A stretch of DNA of 64,000 bases from Humibacter ginsenosidimutans. GTDB lineage: Bacteria > Actinomycetota > Actinomycetes > Actinomycetales > Microbacteriaceae. Positions 51,250 to 60,053 of the stretch are shown piece after piece (the stretch's first letter is position 1; every line of letters begins with the position of its first letter). The stretch is taken from assembly GCF_007859675.1 (NCBI RefSeq), contig NZ_CP042305.1, forward strand, positions 2,108,001 through 2,172,000. The letters run 5' to 3'. The position numbers and the translations under genes are program-made. The notes beneath the pieces were generated by a model. It was not told the origin of the DNA and ran no database searches. It saw only the letters and a program-made list of their open reading frames with translations.

Positions 51250-51902
51250 GCAGGGGGAGCTGACTCCGGCGCGCGGAGGCGGCTCACGGCATCCACCACG
51301 AGGTCCATCAGGCCGGCGAACTGCACGTCGCGGTCTCCGAAGGCCTCCGGCCCGGTGGCGGCGATGAGCGGATGCTCGCGCGCGCCCACCCGCTCGGCGC
51401 GCACCTGCAGGTCGTAGTTCTGGCGGGCATCCGCCTGCCGCACGCCCTGTTCCTCGATGCAGAAGCCCACGACGAAGCTGTTCGTCAGCGCGAACGCGCG
51501 CACGACGTCGGACAGCACGAAGCCCTGGTCGAGCCAACGCTGCAGCCCGGCCTCGCGCGCGCCGAGCACCGAGCCGTCGGTGAGGTAGGTGCCGCTGAAC
51601 GCCTTCGCGCCGTCTCGATGCTCGAGCAGGGCCGCCCGCAGCACGTCGGCGAAGCACCTCAGGTCGTCTTGCCATCCGGCGTCCGCGGGAATCAGCGCCA
51701 ACTGCTCGCCGATGCGACGCCACACCTCGGTGGCCATCTCGTCGACGAGCTCGGCCTTGTCGCGCACGTGCCAGTAGAGCGCAGGCGCCTTCACGTCGAG
51801 CCGTGCGGCGAGCGCCCGCACCGTGAGTCCGTCCATGCCGACCTCGTCGAGCAGGTCGAGGGCGGCGCCCACGATCGCCGCCTTGGTGAGCCCCTTCGCC
51901 AT
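51207..51902 (-). CDS. TetR family regulator (TetR_C-type)
   Basis: 231 residues. HTH at 5-50 (AAIVGAALDLLDEVGMDGL, LAARLDVKAPALYWHVRDK) of the tetracycline-repressor subfamily, with a TetR_C-like C-terminus. The last 14 codons overlap the end of the convergent LLM gene. Two TTAACnnnGTTAA palindromes lie in the spacer to the divergent oxidoreductase gene, so it likely controls that gene and itself. Confidence 0.9.
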   Translation of the reverse strand: MAKGLTKAAIVGAALDLLDEVGMDGLTVRALAARLDVKAPALYWHVRDKAELVDEMATEVWRRIGEQLALIPADAGWQDDLRCFADVLRAALLEHRDGAKAFSGTYLTDGSVLGAREAGLQRWLDQGFVLSDVVRAFALTNSFVVGFCIEEQGVRQADARQNYDLQVRAERVGAREHPLIAATGPEAFGDRDVQFAGLMDLVVDAVSRLRAPESAPPAQRTSRATSPTSSK

Positions 51903-51928
51903 GCGCGACCTCCGATCGTCGATTCCGC

Positions 51929-51975
51929 TTGACAGTTTAACAATGTTAAGGGACGATGCTCTTTAACAACGTTAA
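51929..51975 (+). promoter_or_regulatory. Promoter with two TetR operators
   Basis: TTAACAATGTTAA (51937-51949) and TTAACAACGTTAA (51963-51975), centres 26 bp apart. A TTGACA (51929-51934) with GACGAT 17 nt downstream would be the promoter of the gene at 51995; the first palindrome fills its spacer and the second covers the start of transcription. Confidence 0.7.
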
Positions 51976-51994
51976 GGACGTCAGGAGGCACACC

Positions 51995-52963
51995 ATGAAG
52001 GCAGCAGTCATCGACGCAGCGGGCACGGCCCCGCGCCACGGCGACTTCGCCGAACCCGTCGTCGAGGAGGGACGCGAGCTGGTCTCGCTCGTCGCGACGG
52101 GCATCCACCCCATCGTGCGGGGACTCGCGTCGGGCGAGCACTACGGATCGCAGGCCGCGTGGCCGCTCATTCCCGGAGTGGATGCCGTGGCGCGCACCGC
52201 CGACGGCACCCTGCTCTACACCGGCTACGTCACGGCTCCCTACGGAACGATCGCCGAGCGCATGGCGGTGCCCGCCGGCCTTCGGCTGCCGCTGCCCGCC
52301 GGTGCCGATCCCGTGCAGGTCGCCGCGGCGATGAACCCCGGGCTCTCCTCGTGGATGCCGCTGGTCACCCGCAAGAACGAACTCGGCTCGTTGGGCACGG
52401 TACTGGTGCTCGGGGTGACGGGCACAGCGGGCCTGCTCGCCGTGCAGAACGCGCTCGCGCTCGGCGCCGACCGCGTGATCGGCGCGGGCCGGAACGCGGA
52501 GCGGCTGCGTGCCGCCGGCGAGCGCGGTGCGCAGACCGTGGCGCTCACCGGCGACCGGGCGGCGGATTCCGCCGCGCTGCGCACCGCGCTCGGTGACGGC
52601 AACCCGTCACTCGTGCTCGACTTCGTGTGGGGCGAACCGGCGGAGGCCGCGTTCGACGCGCTCGCGCGCAAGGGTCTGGCCGAAGACGAAGGCGACACCA
52701 GCTACGTCGAGATCGGCGCGCTGGCGGGGGAACAGGCATCCCTGCCTGCATCGCTGCTGCGCAGCACGCGCATCAGGGTGCAGGGCTCGGGAGCCGGCAG
52801 CGCCTCACTGGCCGATCTGATGGGTCAGCTGCCGGTGTACCTCGACCTGATCGCGACGGGGGCTGTCACGGTTCCGGTGCGGCAGTACCCGCTGAGCCGG
52901 GTGGCGGATGCCTGGGCCGACTCGGATCGCGCAGGTGTGCGCTCCGTGGTCGTGCCGGACTGA
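51995..52963 (+). CDS. Zinc-binding-dehydrogenase-like quinone oxidoreductase
   Basis: 322 residues from ATG 51995 with AGGAGG upstream. MDR superfamily: GroES-like N-terminus, Rossmann segment VLVLGVTGTAGLLAVQNALALGADRVIG. No catalytic zinc Cys set, so a quinone-reductase-type member using NADPH. Divergent from the TetR gene and controlled through the operators at 51937-51975. Confidence 0.87.
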   Translation: MKAAVIDAAGTAPRHGDFAEPVVEEGRELVSLVATGIHPIVRGLASGEHYGSQAAWPLIPGVDAVARTADGTLLYTGYVTAPYGTIAERMAVPAGLRLPLPAGADPVQVAAAMNPGLSSWMPLVTRKNELGSLGTVLVLGVTGTAGLLAVQNALALGADRVIGAGRNAERLRAAGERGAQTVALTGDRAADSAALRTALGDGNPSLVLDFVWGEPAEAAFDALARKGLAEDEGDTSYVEIGALAGEQASLPASLLRSTRIRVQGSGAGSASLADLMGQLPVYLDLIATGAVTVPVRQYPLSRVADAWADSDRAGVRSVVVPD

Positions 52964-53030
52964 GCCAACCGAGCGCGCGTACGGACCCCTGACCGCGGTG
53001 ACTCGGGCAGAGACCGGCGCACAAGACGAC

Positions 53031-53333
53031 TCAGTCGACCACCTCGACCTCTTTCCAGAAGGCGACGTAGTTGCTGAAGTCTTTGCCGACGCGGTCGAAC
53101 GCGGTCGGGTACGGCGTGGGGTAGCTCCAGGCGCGATCCTGCAGCCGCTGCCCGCCCGCGTTCACCGTGAAGTACTGGCACTCGCCCTTCCACGGGCACG
53201 TGTACGGAGTAGGACTGGTCTCGAGCAGCTCGGACTTCACACTCGACGGCGGAAAGTACCAGTTGCCCTCGATCTTGATCAGATCCTCGACCGGAGCCTC
53301 GGCGAGCACTGTGTCGTTCACGACGGCTTTCAT
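53031..53333 (-). CDS. DUF427 domain protein
   Basis: 100 residues. KIEGNWYFPPSSV, TCPWKGECQYFTV and AWSYPTPYP are the conserved DUF427 signature. Small beta-rich protein of unknown biochemical role, frequent in actinobacteria. Single gene. Confidence 0.9.
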   Translation of the reverse strand: MKAVVNDTVLAEAPVEDLIKIEGNWYFPPSSVKSELLETSPTPYTCPWKGECQYFTVNAGGQRLQDRAWSYPTPYPTAFDRVGKDFSNYVAFWKEVEVVD

Positions 53334-53604
53334 GGGTCATCCTCTTTCGAATCTTCGGGTGCCTGATGCCGGCGTTCAGCGGCGGCGGCGGGTGACGGTG
53401 GCGTCCCAGCGTCGCACCGATGACCCGAATGCGCTCGCGCCGAGAACACCCTGTTCACCGTGGCTCGGGGCGTCCGTTAGGCTGTGCTGACTCTGGTGGA
53501 CTCCGACCGCCCCGCGCGATTCGAGACATCCGACGATCAGCGGAGCTCAGGCCTTGTCGCCCTGTCTCTCACCCCAGGTTTCTCACGCACAGCGCGGAGG
53601 CGGC

Positions 53605-54702
53605 ATGACCGACGACGGCCCGATCGACGAGGCGGCTTCGCCGCAGCCGGCGCGCAAGCGCAAGGGGCTGCTGATCGGTCTCATCGGCGGCGGCGTTCTG
53701 CTGCTGGCTCTGCTCGTAGGCGGTGGCGCGTGGTTCGCCGTGCAGACGGCGGCGCACACCCCGCAGGCCGCTGCGCGCCCCTACCTCTCCGCGCTCGCCG
53801 CCGGCGACGTGGCCACGATCAAGCGGCTCGGCCACATCACGACCACGAGCCCGCTCGTCACGCAGAAGGTCTACGCGAAGACACAGGGGCACATCACCGC
53901 GTACAGCGTGCGCCCGGGTCAGACCTCCGGCCAGACCGCGACCGTCATCGTCGGCTACACCCAGAATGGCCACCGGCACAGTGAGACGCTCGCACTGAAG
54001 AAGACCGGCACCGACATGCTGTTCTTCACGACGTGGAAGCTCGAGTCCGTTCGGCTGCCGACGCTCAAGGTCGCGTTCGACGCCCCCGATACGGCCGCGG
54101 CCACCGTGAACGGCGCAGCGGTGAAGCCCGACAGCACGGGCACCGCGATCGTCGACGCGCTCCCCGGCGACTACGACGTCGAGCTCGCCGACAACCGTGA
54201 CTACGAGGCGGACGGCGCCAGCCTGTGGGTCACGGCCCTGACGGGCAAGACTACGACGCCCACGTCGCTCGTCACGCTGCAGGCGCGTCTGACGGATGCC
54301 GGCACCACGGCAGCGAAGGCGGCCGTCAACGCGTGGGTCGCCTCCTGCATCGCGCAGCACACGATCACGCCGTCTGGCTGCAGCTTCGGCCTCATCAACG
54401 ACTATCCGGACCTGACGCTGACGAACCAGAAGTGGACACTCGTGAAGGCGCCCGAGTTCGACGTCGGTCTCGGGGGCGGCGGCGACTGGGAAGACGGCGG
54501 CTGGATCGTCACCACGGTGACCCCTGGCTCCGCCACGTTCTCGGCGGATGCCTCCGCCAGCGACGGCAGATACGGAACGCTGACGTCGGTCTCCCCCGTG
54601 CGCGTCTCCGTCGAGGGCGCGATCACCGGGTTCGACGGCAAGGGCGATGCGATCTTCCGCTCGATCGACTGGTCGGGCAAGGAGGCCACGGCGAACGCGT
54701 GA
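53605..54702 (+). CDS. Membrane-anchored protein with extracytoplasmic domains
   Basis: 365 residues from ATG 53605 with GGAGG 4 nt upstream. A charged cytoplasmic tail (PARKRKG), one transmembrane helix (about 21-46), then an extracytoplasmic region whose first part (ARPYLSALAAGDVATIKRLG) resembles DUF4878-type small domains, and a C-terminal part with two Cys (SCIAQH, SGCSFG). No function assigned. Confidence 0.65.
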   Translation: MTDDGPIDEAASPQPARKRKGLLIGLIGGGVLLLALLVGGGAWFAVQTAAHTPQAAARPYLSALAAGDVATIKRLGHITTTSPLVTQKVYAKTQGHITAYSVRPGQTSGQTATVIVGYTQNGHRHSETLALKKTGTDMLFFTTWKLESVRLPTLKVAFDAPDTAAATVNGAAVKPDSTGTAIVDALPGDYDVELADNRDYEADGASLWVTALTGKTTTPTSLVTLQARLTDAGTTAAKAAVNAWVASCIAQHTITPSGCSFGLINDYPDLTLTNQKWTLVKAPEFDVGLGGGGDWEDGGWIVTTVTPGSATFSADASASDGRYGTLTSVSPVRVSVEGAITGFDGKGDAIFRSIDWSGKEATANA

Positions 54703-54715
54703 CGGGCGACGGAGC

Positions 54716-55312
54716 TCAGCCGGCGAGACCGAGGGCTGGACGCACGATGGTGCGGAACAGCTCGCGACGTGACGTCGCGCCCTGCGACGTGCCGCTGATC
54801 AAGGATGCGAAGGCGAGGTCGGTGATCATCAGCGAGGCCAATCGCCGGAACAACGCCGGCTCATGCTCGATCTCGCCGCGCTCGGCAGCAGCCTCGAACA
54901 CGGCCACGATCTCTTCGACGACAGGTGTGATGATGTGCGCCCGAAGGGTTGCCCCGAATTCGGGGTCCGCTGCTGCCGTGTTCAGCAGCATGAAGCCCAT
55001 GCGCACGTCGCGGTCCGAGATGGCATCCGAACATGCGAAGTGCTCGAAGGCCTCATCGAGCGAGCGCGCCGGGGCCTCACCGAAAAGAGGCTGATGCTTG
55101 GCGCTGCCGGTCGTCAGAGCAGCCATGACCAGTCCGGACTTGCTGCCCCATAGCCGGTAGAGCGTCGCCTTGCTCGTGCGGGCTCGTGCCGCCACCGCAT
55201 CGAGAGTCAAACGGTCATAACCGACTTCCAGCAACAGATCGTGCACGCAGCCGAACAGCTCTGCGATGCGCTCAGACGACATCCTGGAACGGGGTGGGGT
55301 ATCGGCCGACAT
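54716..55312 (-). CDS. TetR family regulator
   Basis: 198 residues from ATG 55312. HTH about 12-60 (HDLLLEVGYDRLTLDAVAAR, TSKATLYRLWGSK); helical C-terminal domain. Divergent from the ketopantoate-reductase-like gene across a 27-nt palindrome, which is the likely operator. Confidence 0.9.
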   Translation of the reverse strand: MSADTPPRSRMSSERIAELFGCVHDLLLEVGYDRLTLDAVAARARTSKATLYRLWGSKSGLVMAALTTGSAKHQPLFGEAPARSLDEAFEHFACSDAISDRDVRMGFMLLNTAAADPEFGATLRAHIITPVVEEIVAVFEAAAERGEIEHEPALFRRLASLMITDLAFASLISGTSQGATSRRELFRTIVRPALGLAG

Positions 55313-55317
55313 GCAAT

Positions 55318-55344
55318 AACTGTACGATACCGTTTCGTTCAGTT
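55318..55344. promoter_or_regulatory. 27-nt palindromic TetR operator
   Basis: AACTGTACGATAC-C-GTTTCGTTCAGTT; 11 of 13 positions in the arms are complementary. It begins 5 nt from the TetR start and 22 nt from the divergent start, so it overlaps both promoters. Confidence 0.7.
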
Positions 55345-55366
55345 CAACGTGAGAGTGAGATCCCGC

Positions 55367-56347
55367 ATGAGAATCCTGATGTTCGGCCGCGGCGTGATCG
55401 CGACCATCTACGGTTGGGCGCTGGAGGCCGCCGGGCACGAGATCGAGTTCTACGTGCGGCCGGGCCGCGCGAGGGCATACGGAGATGCCATCGACCTCGA
55501 TGTCGTCGACACGCGAATGCGCAGGCGGGGCCGGCACGTCGCTCAGAAGTGGCCCGTGCGCTTCCGCGAGACCCTCGAGCCGGACCATGACTTCGACCTC
55601 ATCGTGCTGAGCGTCGCGCACAACAGACTGCCCGAAGCCGCGAAGTTTCTCGGGCCGCGCCTCGGCGACGCCACGGTGCTGGTGCTCGGCAACATCTGGT
55701 CGGAACCGGAGACTGCGCTCCGCCCCGTGCCGGTCGATCGGCTCGCGTGGGCGGCTCCGCAAGCCGGCGGCGGCTTCGCGAAGAGCGGGCTGCTCCGCGG
55801 GATGCTGCTGCCTTCCGTGATCTTCGGCACTCTCGAGCGCCCCGCGACCGAGCGGGAGACGGCCGTGCGCAGCGTGTTCCGGGACGCCGGATTCCGCATC
55901 AGAGAAGAGCCAGACATACGCGGCTGGCTCTGGATCCACTTCGCAGCGGACGCCGGCATGCACTCCCGAGGGCTGAGAGTCGGCTCGCTCTCGAAGCTGA
56001 AAGGGTCGCGGGCCGGCTTCCGCCAGGCTCTGCTGACCACGCGCGAGCTTCTGCCGCTCCTCGAGGCTCGGGGCGTCGACCTGCGCCGACACAGGCGCAG
56101 CACGCTGCTGTTCCGGGCTCCGTCCGCCCTGACCTCTTCGGTGCTCGCGTGGGTGACGGCGCACATCCCCGCGGCGGGCCGCTCACTCGACGCGCACGAC
56201 GATCCCGACGCGGAAGAGCCGCGAGCGGTCTGCCGCGACGTGCTCGAGGAAGCGCACCGTCTGGGCGTCCCTGCTCCACGTCTCGAAGCCGCGCGCGCCC
56301 TGTGGACCGCCGACGGCGCCGTCGACGCCGCAGCAGAAGGGCGCTGA
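55367..56347 (+). CDS. Ketopantoate reductase (ApbA/PanE)-family protein
   Basis: 326 residues from ATG 55367. N-terminal Rossmann MRILMFGRGVIATIYGWALE with GxGxxx altered to GRGVIA, DLIVLSVAHN and LGNIWSEPE. The usual catalytic Lys/Glu of pantothenate synthesis were not clearly located, and PanE is normally not TetR-controlled, so it is probably a detoxifying or catabolic relative. Confidence 0.78.
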   Translation: MRILMFGRGVIATIYGWALEAAGHEIEFYVRPGRARAYGDAIDLDVVDTRMRRRGRHVAQKWPVRFRETLEPDHDFDLIVLSVAHNRLPEAAKFLGPRLGDATVLVLGNIWSEPETALRPVPVDRLAWAAPQAGGGFAKSGLLRGMLLPSVIFGTLERPATERETAVRSVFRDAGFRIREEPDIRGWLWIHFAADAGMHSRGLRVGSLSKLKGSRAGFRQALLTTRELLPLLEARGVDLRRHRRSTLLFRAPSALTSSVLAWVTAHIPAAGRSLDAHDDPDAEEPRAVCRDVLEEAHRLGVPAPRLEAARALWTADGAVDAAAEGR

Positions 56348-56389
56348 ACGCGGTGACCGGGCGAGCAGGGCTCGCGCGGGAGACGGAAG

Positions 56390-57217
56390 CTACTGCATCG
56401 CGGAGGTGCGGGCCGCGACCGCCTCGGACGAGGCATCCTCGTAGACGCCGTCGACCAGCACGGGCACGGTGGTGGAGACGTCGGTCTGGAAGGCCACCTC
56501 GATGTCTTCGCGCTGATCTTCTTTGAGCAGCTCGCCGCCGCTCACCGAGGCGGTGAACATGTGGCCGATGCCGCGTGCGAGTCCGGTGTACGCCGCGCAC
56601 GCCGCGGCCGCCTCCGGCGAGCACGCGTCGATGCCGAGTCTGCCGAGCGCGTCGATGACCGCGCCCGCGGCGAGCATGTCCTCGACGGCGAAACGCACCG
56701 TCTCGTCGGTGCGGGTCTCGCCCGCCGCGACCACCGAGACCATGGCGCGGCGGCCGATGCGCTGCTGGTAGTCGAAGATCCACTGGGCGACCGCCGTGCG
56801 ATTGCGCAGTGTCGCCGCGACGACCGGCACGCCGAACGTCGCCGCAAGCGCCGTCAGACGCGAGCCGTTGAGCGACGGGACGACGGCACGACCTGCGCCG
56901 AACTCCGCCACGTTGGCGGCCGTCATGCTCGACGGAGAGAGCGAGACACCGGGGGCGCCGCGTTTGCCGGCGAGGCGGGCGTCGCCGAACCGGCCAGCGG
57001 CATCCGCAGCCTCGGCCTCGTGTCGAAGGCCGGCGAAGGGCTGCACCTCCAGACCGAGGGCCACGCCCATCTCCACCGTCGTGGTGAACGAGATGGCGTC
57101 GATCACGACGATCACGCCGGCACCGTGCGCGATGCTCCGCAGCCCCTCGCGTCCCCAGTCGAAGCGCACCTCGTACGGCTGCTGAGTGGGGTCGTCGGGG
57201 GCGAGCGGCATCTTCAC
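56390..57217 (-). CDS. ComB-like 2-phosphosulfolactate phosphatase
   Basis: 275 residues. VVIDAISFTTTVEMGVALG, SPSSMTAANVAEFG, VVPSLNGSRL, AATLRNRTAVAQWI and VVAAGETR match the ComB family, named for dephosphorylating 2-phosphosulfolactate in coenzyme M synthesis. Actinomycetes lack methanogenesis, so the real substrate is open. Start GTG 57217 or ATG 57211. Confidence 0.85.
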   Translation of the reverse strand: MKMPLAPDDPTQQPYEVRFDWGREGLRSIAHGAGVIVVIDAISFTTTVEMGVALGLEVQPFAGLRHEAEAADAAGRFGDARLAGKRGAPGVSLSPSSMTAANVAEFGAGRAVVPSLNGSRLTALAATFGVPVVAATLRNRTAVAQWIFDYQQRIGRRAMVSVVAAGETRTDETVRFAVEDMLAAGAVIDALGRLGIDACSPEAAAACAAYTGLARGIGHMFTASVSGGELLKEDQREDIEVAFQTDVSTTVPVLVDGVYEDASSEAVAARTSAMQ

Positions 57218-57384
57218 CCGGTCATCGTATCGGGGGCGTGGGAGGCCAGTCCGGCGGGTCTGCGGTCACGGTGCAGGGCATGCGTGATGCGGCGTCGGAT
57301 ATATCGACGGCGCGTCAGATGTCCTGCACGAGTGCGGACCGCCCGGGGAAAGCCTGGGGGGGGAGGGGGGAGGAGATGGAACGA

Positions 57385-59663
57385 TCAGACCCGCACAAGG
57401 GTCAGCCGCTGCGTCGGCCTCGTCATCGCGACGTAGAGGGCGGATGCCCCGCGCGGCGACTCCGCGACGATCGCGTCCGGATCCGCGATCACCACCGCAT
57501 CGAACTCCAGACCTTTCGCGTCCTGCGCCGTTAGCACCACGATCGGCTTGGCGAGGCCGGATGCCCCACGGCCGGCGAGCGCGCCGAAACGCGTGGCGGC
57601 GGCATCCCCTACCGCGTCAACGACGGCAACGGGCGCGATCACGGCGAGGCTGCCCGAGTCGTCGATGCCACGGTCGTGGGCGATCGCGTCCACGACCGCT
57701 GCGGCGAGCGCGTTCGCGGCGACGCCGGCGCTGTCGGCCCAGACCTCACGCACAGGCCAGTCGCCCTCGCGCACGGCGCGCGCCGGCGTGATGGGCAGCC
57801 CGTGGTCACGCGCGAAGCGCTCGGCCGGGCGCGCGATGAGCGCGGGCGTTCGGTAGTTGACGGTGAGTTGCTCGAGACGCCAGTGGTCTTTGAAGAAGGG
57901 GCCGACGGCATCCGCCCAGCTGCGTCCGCCGTGCGCAGACGACGACTGGGCGATGTCGCCCACGATCGTGAACGACTTCATCGGGCAGCGCCGCACGAGC
58001 AGTCGCCACTGCATGGGACTGAGCTCCTGGGCCTCGTCGACGACCACGTGCCCGTAGGTCCAGGTGCGGTCCGATGCCGCCCGCTCGGCCGTCGTGAGCC
58101 CGTCGCCCTGCTGACCGGCCTGGTCGACGAGCTGTTCGGCGGTGACGAACGACTCGGCGCCCGCGTCGGCGATGGCCGCCTTCGCCATGCGCAGATCGCG
58201 CCTGCGCTGCTCCTTCGCCGCCTGGCGCAGCGCGCTGTCCCTGGCGTCGGCCGTCTCGCCGAGCAGCTCGGCGGCCTCGTCGAGCAGCGGAACGTCGCTG
58301 ATCGTGAGTTGCGCCTCGCGCGGCCGGTGCAGCAGCGCGCGCTTCTCGTCGCTCCACCGCGGCGTGAGCTCCGCGAGCCACTGTGGCCTGGCGTAGAGGT
58401 CGGCGAGCAGCTTCTGCGGGGTGAGCGGCAGCCACGCGGTGTTGAGCAGAACGCGCGCGTCGTAGCTGGTGCGCACGTCTTCACGCAGCACGGCGAGGTC
58501 CTCCTCGTCGAGCGTCTGTCCGCGGGCGCGCAGCTGCGCGGCGAGCTGAGACGTGAGCGCGGTGAGGGCGTGCTTCACGAACGTGACACGCGCCACGTTG
58601 TGCGGCTTGCCGGTGCGCTGGGCTCGGCGCAGGGCATCCTCGATCAGCGCGGGCTCGACCACGAGCCGCTCGCCGTCGACATCGAGCTCGGATGCCTGCA
58701 GCGGCACCCGCTGACGCGACTCGACAGCGCGCCGCAGCAGCGTCGCCATCTGCTTCGAGCCCTTGAGCTGGGCGGTGGCGGGCGCATCGTCCGCGTCGGT
58801 CTCGACCCCCGGGAACAGCCGACCGAGACTCTGCATGACCACCCCCGTCTCGCCGAGCGACGGCAGCACCTCCTCGATGTACGACAGGAACGCGCGGGTC
58901 GGCCCCACGACGAGCACTCCGGATGCCTGCAGCTTCTGCCGATGCGCGTACAGCAGGTAGGCGGCGCGGTGCAGAGCCACCGCCGTCTTGCCGGTGCCCG
59001 GACCGCCCTGTACGACGAGCGCATCGCGCAGCTCGGAGCGGATGATCCTGTCCTGCTCCGCCTGGATCGTTGCGACGATGTCGTTCATGCGCCCCATGCG
59101 CTGAGCCATCAGCGCGGCCATGAGCGCGGCGTCGCCGGAGACCTCGTCGGGCCTGGAGCCCGCCTCCTCGAGCAGCCGCGCGTCGAACACCTCGTCGTCG
59201 ACGCGCAGCACGTCGCGGTCCCGCATGGTCAAGCGACGCCGCGCGGCGATCCCGAGCGGGCTCGCGGCGGTGGCCTGGTAGAACGCGCTGGCCTGCGGCG
59301 CGCGCCAGTCGAGCAGCACGGTGTGCTCATCGTCGTCGCGCAGGCCGATGCGGCCCACGTAGCGCAGCGCGGAGTCGCGGAGCGGGTCGGCAGTGGGGGC
59401 GGGCGGTGCCGCCGGCGCGGAGTCCGCTTGCGCCAGCTGCAGCCGGCCGAACACCAGCCGGGGGTCGACCTCGCGCAGCTGCAGCAGGCGGTCCTCGTAG
59501 AGACGGGCGTAGGCATCCCGCTCACCACGCGCCTGGTGCGTGCCCCCGCGGTCTGGCGACGCACGGCGGCGAGACGTTCGACGGTGTCGGCGCGCAGGGC
59601 ATCCAACCTCGCGTACAGCTCGGAGACGACGTGCCGTTCCCGCTCGAGTTCCGATTCGCGCAC
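57385..59663 (-). pseudogene. HelD-like UvrD-family helicase, frameshifted near the N-terminus
   Basis: Start GTG 59663 (VRESELERERHVVSEL). The N-terminal coiled-coil continues to RLAAVRRQT near 59545, then the homologous sequence (GGTHQARGERDAYARLYEDR) goes on in another frame. One base is missing in a run of five C on the plus strand (59543-59547). From there an intact superfamily 1 helicase: Walker A GGPGTGKTAVAL, VVVDEAQELSPMQWRLL, GDIAQSSSAHGG, VNYRTPALIA, DAKGLEFDAVVI and YVAMTRP. HelD proteins clear stalled RNA polymerase and some give rifampicin tolerance. With one base restored the protein has about 759 residues, normal for the family, so a sequencing error is possible. Confidence 0.8.
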
Positions 59664-60053
59664 GCGCCCCCCGTTCGAAGTCAGGACCGACCAGTTTAGT
59701 CGGCGTGCCCCGGCCCGCCTGTGCGCTCTCTCGACCCTGCCCCGCCGCCCGCCATCCACGCCGACTGCGGCGGCCGCGGGCGAACACACCGGCGGAGGGC
59801 CGCCGACGCGCCTGATAGACTGGCATCTCTTGCGGTCCCATCGACGGGTGCCGCCTGCGTCGTCAGAGCGCATCATCCGCGGCCAGGTCCACGTTCACAC
59901 CGAACGGCTGTTCACACAGAAAGACCGCCGCGTCGATTCCTTCTCACGGCGAACGGATGCGTCCACCGGCGCGTTCGCCACCCACCACCGTCGCGCCCGA
60001 GACCAGGTCGTACGACCACGACAGCGACGGCTGCATGCCCGAAAGGCAACCCC
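59664..60053 (+). other. 390-nt region with putative DEAD-box helicase promoter and long leader
   Basis: No gene recognised. TGATAGACT (59813-59821) is an extended -10-like element; transcription from it would give a 5' leader of about 230 nt ahead of the RNA helicase, as is common for cold-shock helicase mRNAs. I found no riboswitch structure. Confidence 0.4.

Noticed and set aside
53334..53604. Small gene between the DUF427 gene and the membrane protein at 53605
   Set aside because: Open frames there lack ribosome-binding sites and are arginine-rich; nothing recognisable.
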